A stretch of DNA of 11,802 nucleotides from CAZCDM01 sp964497475. GTDB lineage: Bacteria > Planctomycetota > Phycisphaerae > SM23-33. The DNA lies in assembly GCA_964497475.1 (NCBI GenBank), contig CAZCDM010000069.1, positions 1-11,802 of the forward strand, given 5' to 3'. Numbering within the stretch: position 1 is the stretch's first letter; each line of letters starts with the position of its first letter. This document shows, one piece after another, positions 1 to 5,817 of this stretch. The notes below the pieces were generated by a model that saw only the letters and a program-made list of their open reading frames with translations, searched no databases and had not been told where the DNA came from. The position numbers and the translations under genes were made by a program.

Positions 1-25
1 GGCCCTCTACGACCTGCTCCATTGA
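1..25 (+). CDS. Possible 3' end of a gene entering from the left
   Basis: Reading from base 2, the codons give A-L-Y-D-L-L-H and then TGA at 23-25. All the sense codons end in C or G, as in the other genes of this window, and the stop lies just before a repeat-rich spacer, where a gene end would be expected. Seven codons are too few to recognise a family, so this may be chance. The sequence to the left would decide it. Confidence 0.3.
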
Positions 26-58
26 TTGGGTGTCCCAATGTTGAAGTCAGGTCGAATG

Positions 59-126
59 CCAGCCCTGAAAGGGCGATACAAACCATGCGAGGTCTCGCCC
101 CTTCGGGGTTTTGCTGTTTTGGGCCT
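59..126 (+). repeat. Intergenic repeat module, copy 1 (GCCCT-GAA-AGGGC hairpin)
   Basis: The module starts with a perfect 5-bp hairpin with a GAA loop at 62-74, continues through a variable stretch, and reaches a second small hairpin, CGCCCCTTCGGGG, ending near a TTTTGGG tract. The same order of elements recurs in the same orientation at 2467-2541, where the AGCCCTGAAAGGGCGA core is identical and the middle has diverged. It does not look coding. It is a REP-like palindromic unit, but no transposase gene is in the window. Confidence 0.7.
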
Positions 127-132
127 ATGTGT

Positions 133-268
133 CCGTGGCTTGCTCCTTCGGCAAGGCTACGGAATGACAAGTGCGCCCCCGGCTACATCCCTTCGCCCCG
201 TTGGGGCTTTGAGGAATTCTCGACATTGGTCCCGAGACGTTCCCCGGTAATGGGACATGACATGAACC
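133..268 (+). repeat. Intergenic repeat module, long arm (inverted partner at 2263-2381)
   Basis: Running from CCGTGGCTTGCTCCTTCG to TAATGGGACATGACATGAAC, this stretch matches the reverse complement of 2263-2381 at roughly 80 percent by eye. The outer ends are best conserved. The interior differs by a short insertion containing CGCCCCCGGCTACATCC (174-190), which is repeated exactly at 2558-2574. It sits between the first hairpin module and the terminator of the response-regulator gene. It looks like one block of a mosaic dispersed repeat rather than a gene. Confidence 0.75.
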
Positions 269-295
269 AAAAAAAAGCCCGGCCGGGCCGGGCTT
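269..295 (-). terminator. Rho-independent terminator of the HTH-receiver gene
   Basis: Read on the minus strand, AAGCCCGGCC and GGCCGGGCTT form a strong, almost all-GC stem, followed directly by eight T residues (the A run at 269-276 on plus). It lies about 27 bp past the stop codon of the minus-strand response regulator, the expected place for its terminator. Confidence 0.85.
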
Positions 296-321
296 GGATG
301 GGTGTGTGTCTGTGTGTTCGC

Positions 322-885
322 TTAGAGCGACTTCTCGATTTCCTGCAGAAGCTGATCGAGGTCGAGCGGTTTGGCGAGGCAGACGCGGGCGCCGCACTCT
401 TTGATCCGTCCGTTGCTTTCCGGCGAGGGGAAGGCCGTGATCGCAATGACCTCGGCGTGGCGGGTGGCCTCCTGGGCCTTGATCATGCGGCAGACTTCGT
501 AGCCATCCATGCCCGGCATGCGGAGGTCGAGGATCACCACGTCCGGGCGGACGGTGGCGATGGTCGTGCCGGCGCGGAAACCATCATTGGCCTCGATGAC
601 CTCGTAATCGGGGTACTGGCTCCTAATGGCCCGGGCGATGAGCTTGGCGACGGCCTCTTCGTCATCAACAACGAGAATGCGGACCGGCGTGGTGCTCAAC
701 TCCGGGGGGATGGGCATTTTGTGCTCGCGCAGAAACTCCACGAGGTTCTCAGCCACCACCCGGCGGTGCCCGCCAGGCGTGCGATGCGCCTTGAGCAACC
801 CCTGATCGATCCAGTTGGCTACAGAGCCCGGGTCGACATGCAGCATTTCTGCAATGGCAAAGGTTGAAAACGTGTTGGCAGCCAA
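322..885 (-). CDS. Response regulator: N-terminal MerR/excisionase-type HTH plus C-terminal receiver
   Basis: This is a single-protein fusion of a DNA-binding domain with a phosphoacceptor receiver, presumably a transcription regulator driven by an unseen histidine kinase. Numbering from an upstream GTG at 906, residues about 14-62 are a winged-helix excisionase/MerR-like HTH with the typical TPGGHRR turn (43-49). Residues about 75-194 are a complete receiver: acidic pair D81-D82, phosphoacceptor D127 in LDLRMPGMDG, T157 and K179 followed by proline. The domain order is the reverse of OmpR or NarL proteins. I prefer the TTG at 885 as start because AAGGGAG (897-891) lies five bases before it, whereas the GTG at 906 has no SD; the choice changes only seven residues. 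A sigma70-type promoter lies upstream and a strong terminator downstream, so it is a one-gene transcript. No kinase gene is adjacent. Confidence 0.9.
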   Translation of the reverse strand: MAANTFSTFAIAEMLHVDPGSVANWIDQGLLKAHRTPGGHRRVVAENLVEFLREHKMPIPPELSTTPVRILVVDDEEAVAKLIARAIRSQYPDYEVIEANDGFRAGTTIATVRPDVVILDLRMPGMDGYEVCRMIKAQEATRHAEVIAITAFPSPESNGRIKECGARVCLAKPLDLDQLLQEIEKSL

Positions 886-890
886 GGTAT

Positions 891-897
891 CTCCCTT
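891..897 (-). promoter_or_regulatory. Shine-Dalgarno AAGGGAG selecting a TTG start
   Basis: On the minus strand AAGGGAG is followed by five bases and then TTG at 885. The GTG at 906, in the same frame, has no comparable site before it. This favours TTG as the real start of the HTH-receiver protein. Confidence 0.55.
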
Positions 898-931
898 CAA
901 GAGCACAGCGTTTGCTCTGGTAACTCAACAA

Positions 932-960
932 TCAATAGACGATGTCCTGCGACTTGTCAA
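932..960 (-). promoter_or_regulatory. Sigma70-type promoter of the HTH-receiver gene
   Basis: On the minus strand a perfect -35 TTGACA (960-955), a 17-bp spacer and a -10 TATTGA (937-932) would start transcription near 925, giving a leader of about 40 nt to the TTG start. This is the best consensus promoter in the window. Confidence 0.7.
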
Positions 961-1006
961 GTATCAGACAAGATGTATCGGCCCGCGGGAGACCGCATTC
1001 TAGCAG

Positions 1007-1035
1007 AATATAATATCTTGCAAGGGTAAAATCAA
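1007..1035 (-). promoter_or_regulatory. Possible second, upstream promoter of the HTH-receiver gene
   Basis: On the minus strand TTGATT (1035-1030), 17 bp and TATATT (1012-1007) make a plausible tandem promoter about 75 bp upstream of the first. The area is locally AT-rich and also serves the divergent mntP side, so it could be partly chance. Confidence 0.35.
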
Positions 1036-1166
1036 AAATATTTGAATTCTTGCCCGCCGGTCCGCTCGCGGCCATACTATGACATAAACACCTAATATCC
1101 AGAATAGTAATGGCCTGGAGCCTATTTTTCATTTATTTTGCTCCATCTTGCGGAGAATTCTTCTTT

Positions 1167-1769
1167 ATGGGTCCGTGGATGCTTCTTGGTTTGGCGGCTG
1201 GCCTGGGTGTGGACGCGATGAGTGTCTGCATGGCGGTGGGTGTGCGCTGGAACGGGCCGAGGCAGAAGTTCCGCCTGGCGTGGCACATGGGGCTGTTTCA
1301 GGCGATCATGCCGCTGGCGGGGTTTTTCCTCGGCCGGAGCGTCGCGGGGCTGCTCAGCTCGGTGGGAACCTACATCGCCGCTGGGCTGGTGTTTCTCGTC
1401 GGGCTGAAGATGTTCATCGAAGCCCTTCGGGCCGGGCCTGGCGAGACGACCGAGCAGATCGCCGAGGACCTCGCAGCCGGCCACGAACCCCAGCAGCGGA
1501 AGGACCCCACGCGAGGCTGGTCGCTGCTGGTGCTGTCGGTCGCCACGAGCATCGACGCGCTGGTGGTGGGGTTCTCGGCCGGTCTTCGCGGCGGGAACAT
1601 CTGGCAGATGGTGGCGGTGATCGGGCTGGTCGCCTGCATCATGAGCCTCATCGGCATTGGGCTGGGGCAGCGCATCGGCAAGGCCATCGGCCGACCGGCC
1701 GAGCTGATCGGCGCCGTGGTGCTGATGGGCCTGGCGGTGATGATGACGCTAGACGTGGCCCTGGGCTAG
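1167..1769 (+). CDS. mntP: Manganese efflux pump MntP
   Basis: This is a small inner-membrane Mn2+ exporter of the MntP (former DUF204/YebN) family. The 200-residue product has about six hydrophobic segments in two homologous halves. Each half carries the family's acidic transport motif: GVDAMSV with D16 and SIDALVVG with D130. A loop rich in charged residues (about 88-115) joins the halves, and FQAIMPLAG follows the first motif, as in known members. The ATG at 1167 is chosen because it places the first aspartate at position 16, as in the E. coli protein, and has a GGAG 11 bases upstream. An in-frame ATG at 1110 would add 19 residues unlike the family. No yybP-ykoY (manganese) riboswitch is evident in the spacer. 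The gene faces the CBS gene tail to tail, 5 bp apart. Confidence 0.9.
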   Translation: MGPWMLLGLAAGLGVDAMSVCMAVGVRWNGPRQKFRLAWHMGLFQAIMPLAGFFLGRSVAGLLSSVGTYIAAGLVFLVGLKMFIEALRAGPGETTEQIAEDLAAGHEPQQRKDPTRGWSLLVLSVATSIDALVVGFSAGLRGGNIWQMVAVIGLVACIMSLIGIGLGQRIGKAIGRPAELIGAVVLMGLAVMMTLDVALG

Positions 1770-1774
1770 GCGGG

Positions 1775-2176
1775 CTATTCGTCCTGCTCGTCGTCGGTCA
1801 GGCACAGGGCGAGCAGGTCACGCCCGGAGATCATCCCCACCAGGGCGTCCTCTTCGGTGACAGCCAGGTGGCGGATGTGCTTGTCGCGGAAAATCACAGG
1901 CAGCGTCGCCGCGTCGGTATCCAGGCTGGTCGTCAGCACCGGCGAGCTCATCACATCGGCCAGCGTGGTCTCAGCCGGGTCCTTGCCCGGCGTGACGACC
2001 TTCCGCAGCAGATCGCGCTCGGTGAAAATGCCCTCGATCTTGTCGCTGCTCTTGATAATGACCGAGCCGACGTTGGCTTCGCACATCATCTTGGCCGCTT
2101 CGTGAACGGTCGTCTCGGGCGAGGGGACGATGACGTCCGGGCCCTTCTTCATGAGGAAGTCTTCGACTTTAGGCAT
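1775..2176 (-). CDS. Stand-alone two-CBS-domain protein
   Basis: The 133-residue product consists almost entirely of a pair of CBS domains (a Bateman module), which usually bind adenine nucleotides and signal energy state to partner proteins. The first CBS spans about 10-62 and contains GIFTERDLLRKV (49-60). The second spans about 74-125 and contains GMISGRDLLAL (114-124). The tail is acidic (DDEQDE). There is no catalytic, membrane or DNA-binding domain, so its partner is unknown. The ATG at 2176 begins MPKVEDFLMKKG, a normal start for these proteins; a GTG at 2218 would add 14 unconvincing residues. No clear SD is seen, only a weak -10-like GAGAAT (2187-2182) close to the ATG. Confidence 0.88.
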   Translation of the reverse strand: MPKVEDFLMKKGPDVIVPSPETTVHEAAKMMCEANVGSVIIKSSDKIEGIFTERDLLRKVVTPGKDPAETTLADVMSSPVLTTSLDTDAATLPVIFRDKHIRHLAVTEEDALVGMISGRDLLALCLTDDEQDE

Positions 2177-2262
2177 GGTCGTATTCTCGGCTGGAGGTTT
2201 TGCGCAGGGCCGCCGCACGCCGGCCCGCTGTTGGCCTATCGGACGGGAAACGCCAAAACTTA

Positions 2263-2381
2263 AGGTTCATGTCCCATTATCGGGGAACGTCCTGGGGCCA
2301 ATATCGAGAACTCCTACGAAGGTGTGTAGCGGTGTGGGCGCACTTGTCCTCCCGTAGCCTTGGCGAAGGAGGAAGCCACGG
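2263..2381 (-). repeat. Intergenic repeat module, long arm, inverted copy
   Basis: The reverse complement of this stretch aligns with 133-268, running from CCGTGGCTTCCTCCTTCG to AATGGGACATGAACCT. It lacks the CCCCCGGCTACATCC insertion seen in the other copy. It follows the start side of the CBS gene and opens a larger repeat block that ends near 2612. Confidence 0.75.
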
Positions 2382-2403
2382 TGAAAAGCTACACGAAAGA
2401 TCA

Positions 2404-2448
2404 GCCGCGAAGCGGCGAAAGTGTTTAGCCGGGGGCGCAAGCCCCCGG
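2404..2448. repeat. Two palindromic hairpin units
   Basis: GCCGC-GAA-GCGGC (2404-2416) and CCGGGGGC-GCAA-GCCCCCGG (2429-2448) are perfect inverted repeats with 3- and 4-base loops. The second has the same arms as the hairpin at 2547-2566. They are non-coding and belong to the same repeat block. Confidence 0.65.
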
Positions 2449-2466
2449 TAGGGAATGGCTGAACAC

Positions 2467-2541
2467 CAAGCCCTGAAAGGGCGACAGTGACGACCGCCAA
2501 CAGGACTTTCGCCCCTTGGGGGCTCATTGCATTTGGGACAC
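2467..2541 (+). repeat. Intergenic repeat module, copy 2 (GCCCT-GAA-AGGGC hairpin)
   Basis: Copy 2 of the module at 59-126, in the same orientation. The hairpin GCCCT-GAA-AGGGC (2470-2482) and the following CGCCCCTTGGGGGCT and TTTGGG elements keep their order, while the bases between have diverged. The pattern of conserved palindromes and drifting spacers is typical of dispersed REP-like elements. Confidence 0.7.
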
Positions 2542-2542
2542 G

Positions 2543-2601
2543 GTTTCCGGGGGCTCACGCCCCCGGCTACATCCTGCCGGGCCTTCAGCCCTGAAAGCTC
2601 A
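2543..2601 (+). repeat. Palindromic unit with CGCCCCCGGCTACATCC
   Basis: The perfect hairpin CCGGGGGC-TCAC-GCCCCCGG (2547-2566) runs into a 17-base string (2558-2574) that is identical to 174-190. A degenerate AGCCCTGAAAG (near 2587-2597) closes the block, so the cassette parts appear reshuffled relative to the block at 59-268. Confidence 0.65.
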
Positions 2602-2624
2602 CCCCCCCCCACGAATCGGCTCAG

Positions 2625-2870
2625 AAACAAATGGAAGCGCCGCTGCAGGAGGAGTTCACCTCCGCAAGTCCGTCAGCTGTGCGAGCGGGTGGCGAGGCTC
2701 CTGTCCGGCCGCCTCGAAAACGCGCCGCTGGCTGCGTTGGCGGGATGGGGACCCCGCCAGCCAACCTGGCAATACGCATGGCCCCTGGCCGCCGGCTGAA
2801 AACCCTCCCCGAATTTTTGCATCCGCGGCCGAGTGTGTAACGCAACAGGGTATGCCTGGCGTTCAGCGGG
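2625..2870. other. Gene-free spacer before truA, with one stable hairpin
   Basis: No convincing coding frame, tRNA or known RNA is seen here. The GC-rich sequence contains a 7-bp perfect stem, TGGCGGG (2738-2744) with CCCGCCA (2753-2759), flanked by further GGCTG/CAGCC complementarity. The stretch may be a second class of dispersed repeat, but there is only one copy in the window, so this cannot be tested here. Confidence 0.4.
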
Positions 2871-2898
2871 TTGTGATTTTCCTGCGGGGCGGTAGAGT
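2871..2898 (+). promoter_or_regulatory. Candidate truA promoter giving a leaderless mRNA
   Basis: TTGTGA (2871-2876), a 16-bp spacer and TAGAGT (2893-2898) each match the sigma70 consensus at four of six bases. Transcription would begin at or next to the truA ATG at 2905, and no SD is seen. Confidence 0.4.
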
Positions 2899-2904
2899 AG
2901 GGCC

Positions 2905-3669
2905 ATGGAGCAACCCACGCGCAACGTCAAGCTGGTTCTCGCCTACAACGGCTCGCGGTATCACGGCTGGCAGAGGCAGGCCGAGGGGATCGAGACCGTC
3001 CAGCAGCACGTCGAGACCGCCGCGGTGGCGGTGCTCAAGCACCCGGTGACGGTGCACGGCTGCAGCCGGACCGACGCGGGTGTCCACGCCGAGGGGCAGG
3101 TGGCGAACATCATCACGCCGAACCTGGCGATTCCCACCGTCGGCATGCGGCGGGCGATGAACAGCCGGCTGCCGGGCGACATCGCGATTCGCTCGATCGA
3201 GGAGGTCGCCGCCGACTTTCACGCCAGCCGATCGGCGCGGGGCAAGACGTACCGCTACCGCATCCACCTCGGGCCGATCCGCCCGGTCAGCCAGGCCGGG
3301 CTGGTGTGGCATCATTTTCGGCCCATCGACATCGCACCGATGCAGGCCGCGGCCGGGCGGTTCTGCGGGACGCATGACTTCGCGGGCCTGGCCGGCAGTT
3401 GCGAAGACCGCCAGACCACCGTGCGAACCATCACCCGCTGCGACGTCGTGGAGACCGCCGGCGGCGTGGAGGTGTTCGTCACGGGCGACGGCTTCCTCTA
3501 CAACATGGTGCGTATTCTGGTCGGCACGCTGGTGGAGATCGGCCGGGGGCGCTGGACGCCGCAGCAGGTCGATACGATTCTGGCCACCGCCGACCGCCGC
3601 CACGCCGGCCCGACCGCCCCGCCCGACGGGCTGACGCTCCTGGCCGTGCACTACGACGCGCTGGTGTAG
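2905..3669 (+). CDS. truA: tRNA pseudouridine(38-40) synthase TruA
   Basis: The enzyme isomerises uridines 38-40 of the tRNA anticodon stem to pseudouridine in the cytosol. The 254-residue product has the family's usual length. Near the N-terminus, LVLAYNGSRYHGWQRQ (10-25) is the typical first strand and loop. The catalytic aspartate is D57 in GCSRTDAGVHA. KTYRYRI (about 114-120) and the C-terminal GDGFLYNMVRILVGTLVEIG complete the fold. The ATG at 2905 is the natural start for the family. The spacer before it lacks a good SD but has a -10-like box at 2893-2898. Its last 19 bases overlap the end of the convergent MFS gene, so each mRNA would carry sequence antisense to the other's 3' end unless termination is tight. 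Confidence 0.96.
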   Translation: MEQPTRNVKLVLAYNGSRYHGWQRQAEGIETVQQHVETAAVAVLKHPVTVHGCSRTDAGVHAEGQVANIITPNLAIPTVGMRRAMNSRLPGDIAIRSIEEVAADFHASRSARGKTYRYRIHLGPIRPVSQAGLVWHHFRPIDIAPMQAAAGRFCGTHDFAGLAGSCEDRQTTVRTITRCDVVETAGGVEVFVTGDGFLYNMVRILVGTLVEIGRGRWTPQQVDTILATADRRHAGPTAPPDGLTLLAVHYDALV

Positions 3670-4853
3670 CCCGCCCGCGCGCGTAGCAGGCAGCGCACCG
3701 CAGCGACCAGGCAAAGCAGCAGCACCGGCCCGAACGCACAGAGCGTACCCAGCAGCGAGGTCCACGTCTCGGACAGCTCGGGCCAGGTCTGGCCCACCCG
3801 CGGCGCCAGGGCCAGGCCGATCAGCCCAGCCAACGGCCCGACGGCAAAGCCCGTGCCGATGAGCGCCTCGTGTGCGCCGCCGGCTTCGACGGCGGCATTG
3901 TGCACGACCTGCGCGTAATGCAGCGCACCATAGTAAGCCAACCCATTGCCCAGCCCGAAGAGCACCTCCCCCAGCAGCACCCACTCGATGCGCCCGCCGA
4001 GCAGCACCATTGCAAAGCCCACCGGCAGGAGCACCACCGTGCCCAGCACCGGCCAGGTCTTGCCATGCCACCCCCCATACAGCCACAGCAGCAGGAACGC
4101 CCCGACGCGCAGCACATCCAGCAGGCCGCTGAGCGCCGAAGCCGACTCGACCCCCATGCCCAGGTCGCGGTAGATGCGCGGCATGATCGGCGCGAGGATG
4201 AACAGTGCGGTCATCGACAGCACGAGCCCCCAGCGGTGCCCGCCGAGCAGCGCCCGCAGCCGGGCCAGCTCCGCCAGCGCGGGCCGATGGGGGTGATCCT
4301 CCTGCAACCGCGGCGGAGCCGATGGCAGGTGGCGCATCAGCAGCAGCATGATAAGGTTCAGCGCCGCCGGCAGCAGGAACAGACCGGCCGGGGCGTGCTC
4401 GATGATCGGCCCGGCCAGGGCGAGGTTCAGCGGAATCGCCACCGCCCAGCTCATGTTGAACAGCCCGAGGATGCGGTGCGTATCGCGGCTGCAGCGCCCG
4501 GCAGAGATGTAGCTTTCGATGATCGGCCACTGCATGCCGTACAGCAGCCCGGCCAGCGGGTCGAGAATCCAGAACATCACCCCGCCGGGCAGGGTCGACA
4601 TGCCCAGGTGTACGAGCATCTGCGCGACGACGACACAGCCGAGCGTGCGCTTCTCGCCCAGTGCGACGGTGACCCGATGGCTGACCAGCGAGCCGATGAC
4701 GTACATCAACCCGAAGGCCAACGCCAATGCGAGATTCGCCCCGTCGCCAAAGCCCAGCCGCGATGCGGTGTAAAAGTAGACGCCGCGCTCGATGCTGATC
4801 ACGGCGAAGCTGCCGACGAACGTCAGGGCGAGGATTTTGCGTGCAGAGACCAT
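3651..4853 (-). CDS. MFS-type membrane transporter, substrate unknown
   Basis: The 400-residue protein has about twelve hydrophobic segments (roughly 7-27, 41-58, 71-88, 92-117, 130-149, 154-174, 206-226, 236-256, 267-285, 290-312, 332-350, 367-390). They are split into two six-helix halves by a polar loop (about 175-205), as in the major facilitator superfamily. Conserved-looking features are GLLYGMQWPIIESYIS (102-117), with a charged residue inside a helix, FNMSWAVAIP (132-141) and a His/Glu-containing stretch HYAQVVHNAAVEAGGAHE (312-329). Nothing fixes the substrate. The ATG at 4853 has no SD but has a candidate promoter whose -10 ends eight bases before it. The 3' end overlaps truA by 19 bp. 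Confidence 0.85.
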   Translation of the reverse strand: MVSARKILALTFVGSFAVISIERGVYFYTASRLGFGDGANLALALAFGLMYVIGSLVSHRVTVALGEKRTLGCVVVAQMLVHLGMSTLPGGVMFWILDPLAGLLYGMQWPIIESYISAGRCSRDTHRILGLFNMSWAVAIPLNLALAGPIIEHAPAGLFLLPAALNLIMLLLMRHLPSAPPRLQEDHPHRPALAELARLRALLGGHRWGLVLSMTALFILAPIMPRIYRDLGMGVESASALSGLLDVLRVGAFLLLWLYGGWHGKTWPVLGTVVLLPVGFAMVLLGGRIEWVLLGEVLFGLGNGLAYYGALHYAQVVHNAAVEAGGAHEALIGTGFAVGPLAGLIGLALAPRVGQTWPELSETWTSLLGTLCAFGPVLLLCLVAAVRCLLRARAGYTSAS

Positions 4854-4861
4854 GGCCGATC

Positions 4862-4891
4862 ATTTCACCGCACGGAGGAAAAAATTCCCAA
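4862..4891 (-). promoter_or_regulatory. Candidate MFS-gene promoter, possibly leaderless
   Basis: On the minus strand TTGGGA (4891-4886), 18 bp and TGAAAT (4867-4862) each match consensus at four of six bases. The -10 lies eight bases from the ATG at 4853, which leaves no room for an SD. Confidence 0.35.
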
Positions 4892-5046
4892 GAAAAAATG
4901 GCCGAGAATTTGCCCGCCCCCCGCCGCGTATCCTACGGTTACCAATGGAAGCGGATTGGCCTGATCTGGCCTGCCGGTGCAGGTTGCCCGGCGAGCCGGT
5001 TCGCCGCCAGAGCCGTTTTGCAGTCGTTCCCGTGGAGGGTACGAAG

Positions 5047-5430
5047 ATGAACATCCATCCTATTGAACAGGTCCGGACGGAACAATCGCGGCAGCGATCC
5101 GTCAAGACCCCAGCCCCGGTCAAGCAGGCCGAGACGAAAGCAGCTGCCGATTCGAGGGAGCCCCAGGCCGCCCAGAACAAAGCGGCCATGCAGGCACTGG
5201 TCAACTCGTTGCGGAACGAGTTTGCCCAGGCGGGCATCGTGCCGCCCCCGCAGAACTTTGCGGGCATTCGGCTGGTCCAGTCTTCGGACCTGGCCAGCCA
5301 GGACGACGGAGCCCAGCCCAAGCTCGGCTCCATGGCCAAGATGCGGATGATCATGGTCAAGGGCATGCTTTCGCGCATGGCTGGTGGCGAGGCGACGGCG
5401 GGCGACTCGGAGCTCGACCTGGCCGTGTAG
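5047..5430 (+). CDS. Unrecognised 127-residue cytoplasmic protein
   Basis: I do not recognise a family. The start is well supported: GGAGG at 5034-5038 stands eight bases before the ATG. Residues 1-45 are polar, rich in Gln, Lys, Ala and Glu, and probably disordered. Residues about 44-62 (KAAMQALVNSLRNEFAQAG) and 95-112 (SMAKMRMIMVKGMLSRMA) look like amphipathic helices, the second rich in Met and basic residues. Between them lies a proline-containing link, VPPPQNF. The end is acidic (DSELDLAV). There is no signal peptide, membrane segment or metal motif. It lies between the divergent MFS gene and the luxR gene (387 bp downstream, same strand). It could be a small adaptor or an anti-sigma-like regulator, but nothing shows this directly. 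Confidence 0.75.
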   Translation: MNIHPIEQVRTEQSRQRSVKTPAPVKQAETKAAADSREPQAAQNKAAMQALVNSLRNEFAQAGIVPPPQNFAGIRLVQSSDLASQDDGAQPKLGSMAKMRMIMVKGMLSRMAGGEATAGDSELDLAV

Positions 5431-5621
5431 GCCCCGCGCGAGGTACACGACAACGTGATCAGCCAAGCGGCGAGGTACGCGCATGAGGTAACAAAGTCTG
5501 GCCGGCCGAGAGGTCAGTCCGGGCTTTTCGCTGCGCCGGGGGACGGGGTGAAGTTCATCAGCACCGCGATCCGCCGGGCCACGAACGGCCGCGCCGTGAT
5601 CCATCATTGCATGATACGCAC
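5431..5621. other. Spacer after the 127-residue gene; nothing recognised
   Basis: Small frames on both strands run through this stretch, but none has an SD or a recognisable protein. No intrinsic terminator with a T tract is seen after the stop at 5430. GAGGTAC occurs twice (near 5440 and 5470) without larger structure. Confidence 0.4.
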
Positions 5622-5651
5622 CGCAAAATGGTTACACCAGGCCCGGTAAAA
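5622..5651. repeat. Shared 30-bp intergenic motif, copy 1
   Basis: The 30 bases match 10871-10900 at 24 positions with no gap, including the exact string GTTACACC, and both end in CCG-R-TAAAA. It lies 167 bp before the luxR ATG. Whether it is a promoter, a protein-binding site or part of a dispersed repeat is unknown. Confidence 0.5.
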
Positions 5652-5678
5652 CGACTCGCAGAGATCGACAAACGATGA

Positions 5679-5736
5679 GAAAAGCTATTATCCGATAAGA
5701 AATTAAGAATCGGGCTTTTCGGGTTTTAGGCTTTTC
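5679..5736 (+). promoter_or_regulatory. Nested hairpin with a duplicated 3' arm in the region before luxR
   Basis: GAAAAGC (5679-5685) and CCGAT (5692-5696) pair exactly with ATCGG (5709-5713) and GCTTTTC (5714-5720), giving a two-part stem with a six-base bulge. A second GCTTTTC at 5730-5736 could replace the first, so two mutually exclusive folds are possible. The element lies 82 bp before the luxR ATG. It is not a riboswitch class I recognise. Confidence 0.45.
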
Positions 5737-5760
5737 GTATCTCTGCTCCACCCTTAGAAT
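5732..5760 (+). promoter_or_regulatory. Weak candidate luxR promoter
   Basis: TAGAAT (5755-5760) is a five-of-six match to the -10 consensus. The hexamer 17 bp upstream, TTTTCG (5732-5737), is a poor -35, so an activator would probably be needed. A start near 5767 would leave a leader of about 50 nt and would exclude the hairpin at 5679-5720 from the mRNA. Confidence 0.3.
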
Positions 5761-5817
5761 AGTCCCACTTGGCATGTTGTCTGGGCAATGTGCTCAAGCG
5801 CCAACTGGAGGCTATGC

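Noticed and set aside
22..867. Plus-strand frame of 281 codons over the first repeat block and response regulator
   Set aside because: It is translated repeat sequence followed by the antisense of the receiver gene, with no family signal.
1020..1166. Manganese (yybP-ykoY) riboswitch before mntP
   Set aside because: These often precede mntP, but no conserved loop sequences or paired arms of that class could be found in this spacer.
2404..2566. CRISPR array
   Set aside because: The repeated hairpins are few, irregularly spaced, partly inverted and without uniform spacers or cas genes.
2863..4863. Long open frame on the minus strand (about 666 codons) overlapping truA and the MFS gene
   Set aside because: It is rich in Arg, Ala, Gly and Pro with no domain. 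It runs antisense to truA and in another frame of the MFS gene, both of which have clear family motifs. Such frames are expected in GC-rich DNA.
5455..5649. Small plus-strand frame between the 127-residue gene and luxR
   Set aside because: It has no SD, no recognisable protein and ends inside the shared 30-bp motif.
5769..5790. Sigma54 promoter (TTGGCATG followed by a GGGC) before luxR
   Set aside because: The GG and GC dinucleotides are 12 bases apart instead of 10, so the -24/-12 geometry fails.
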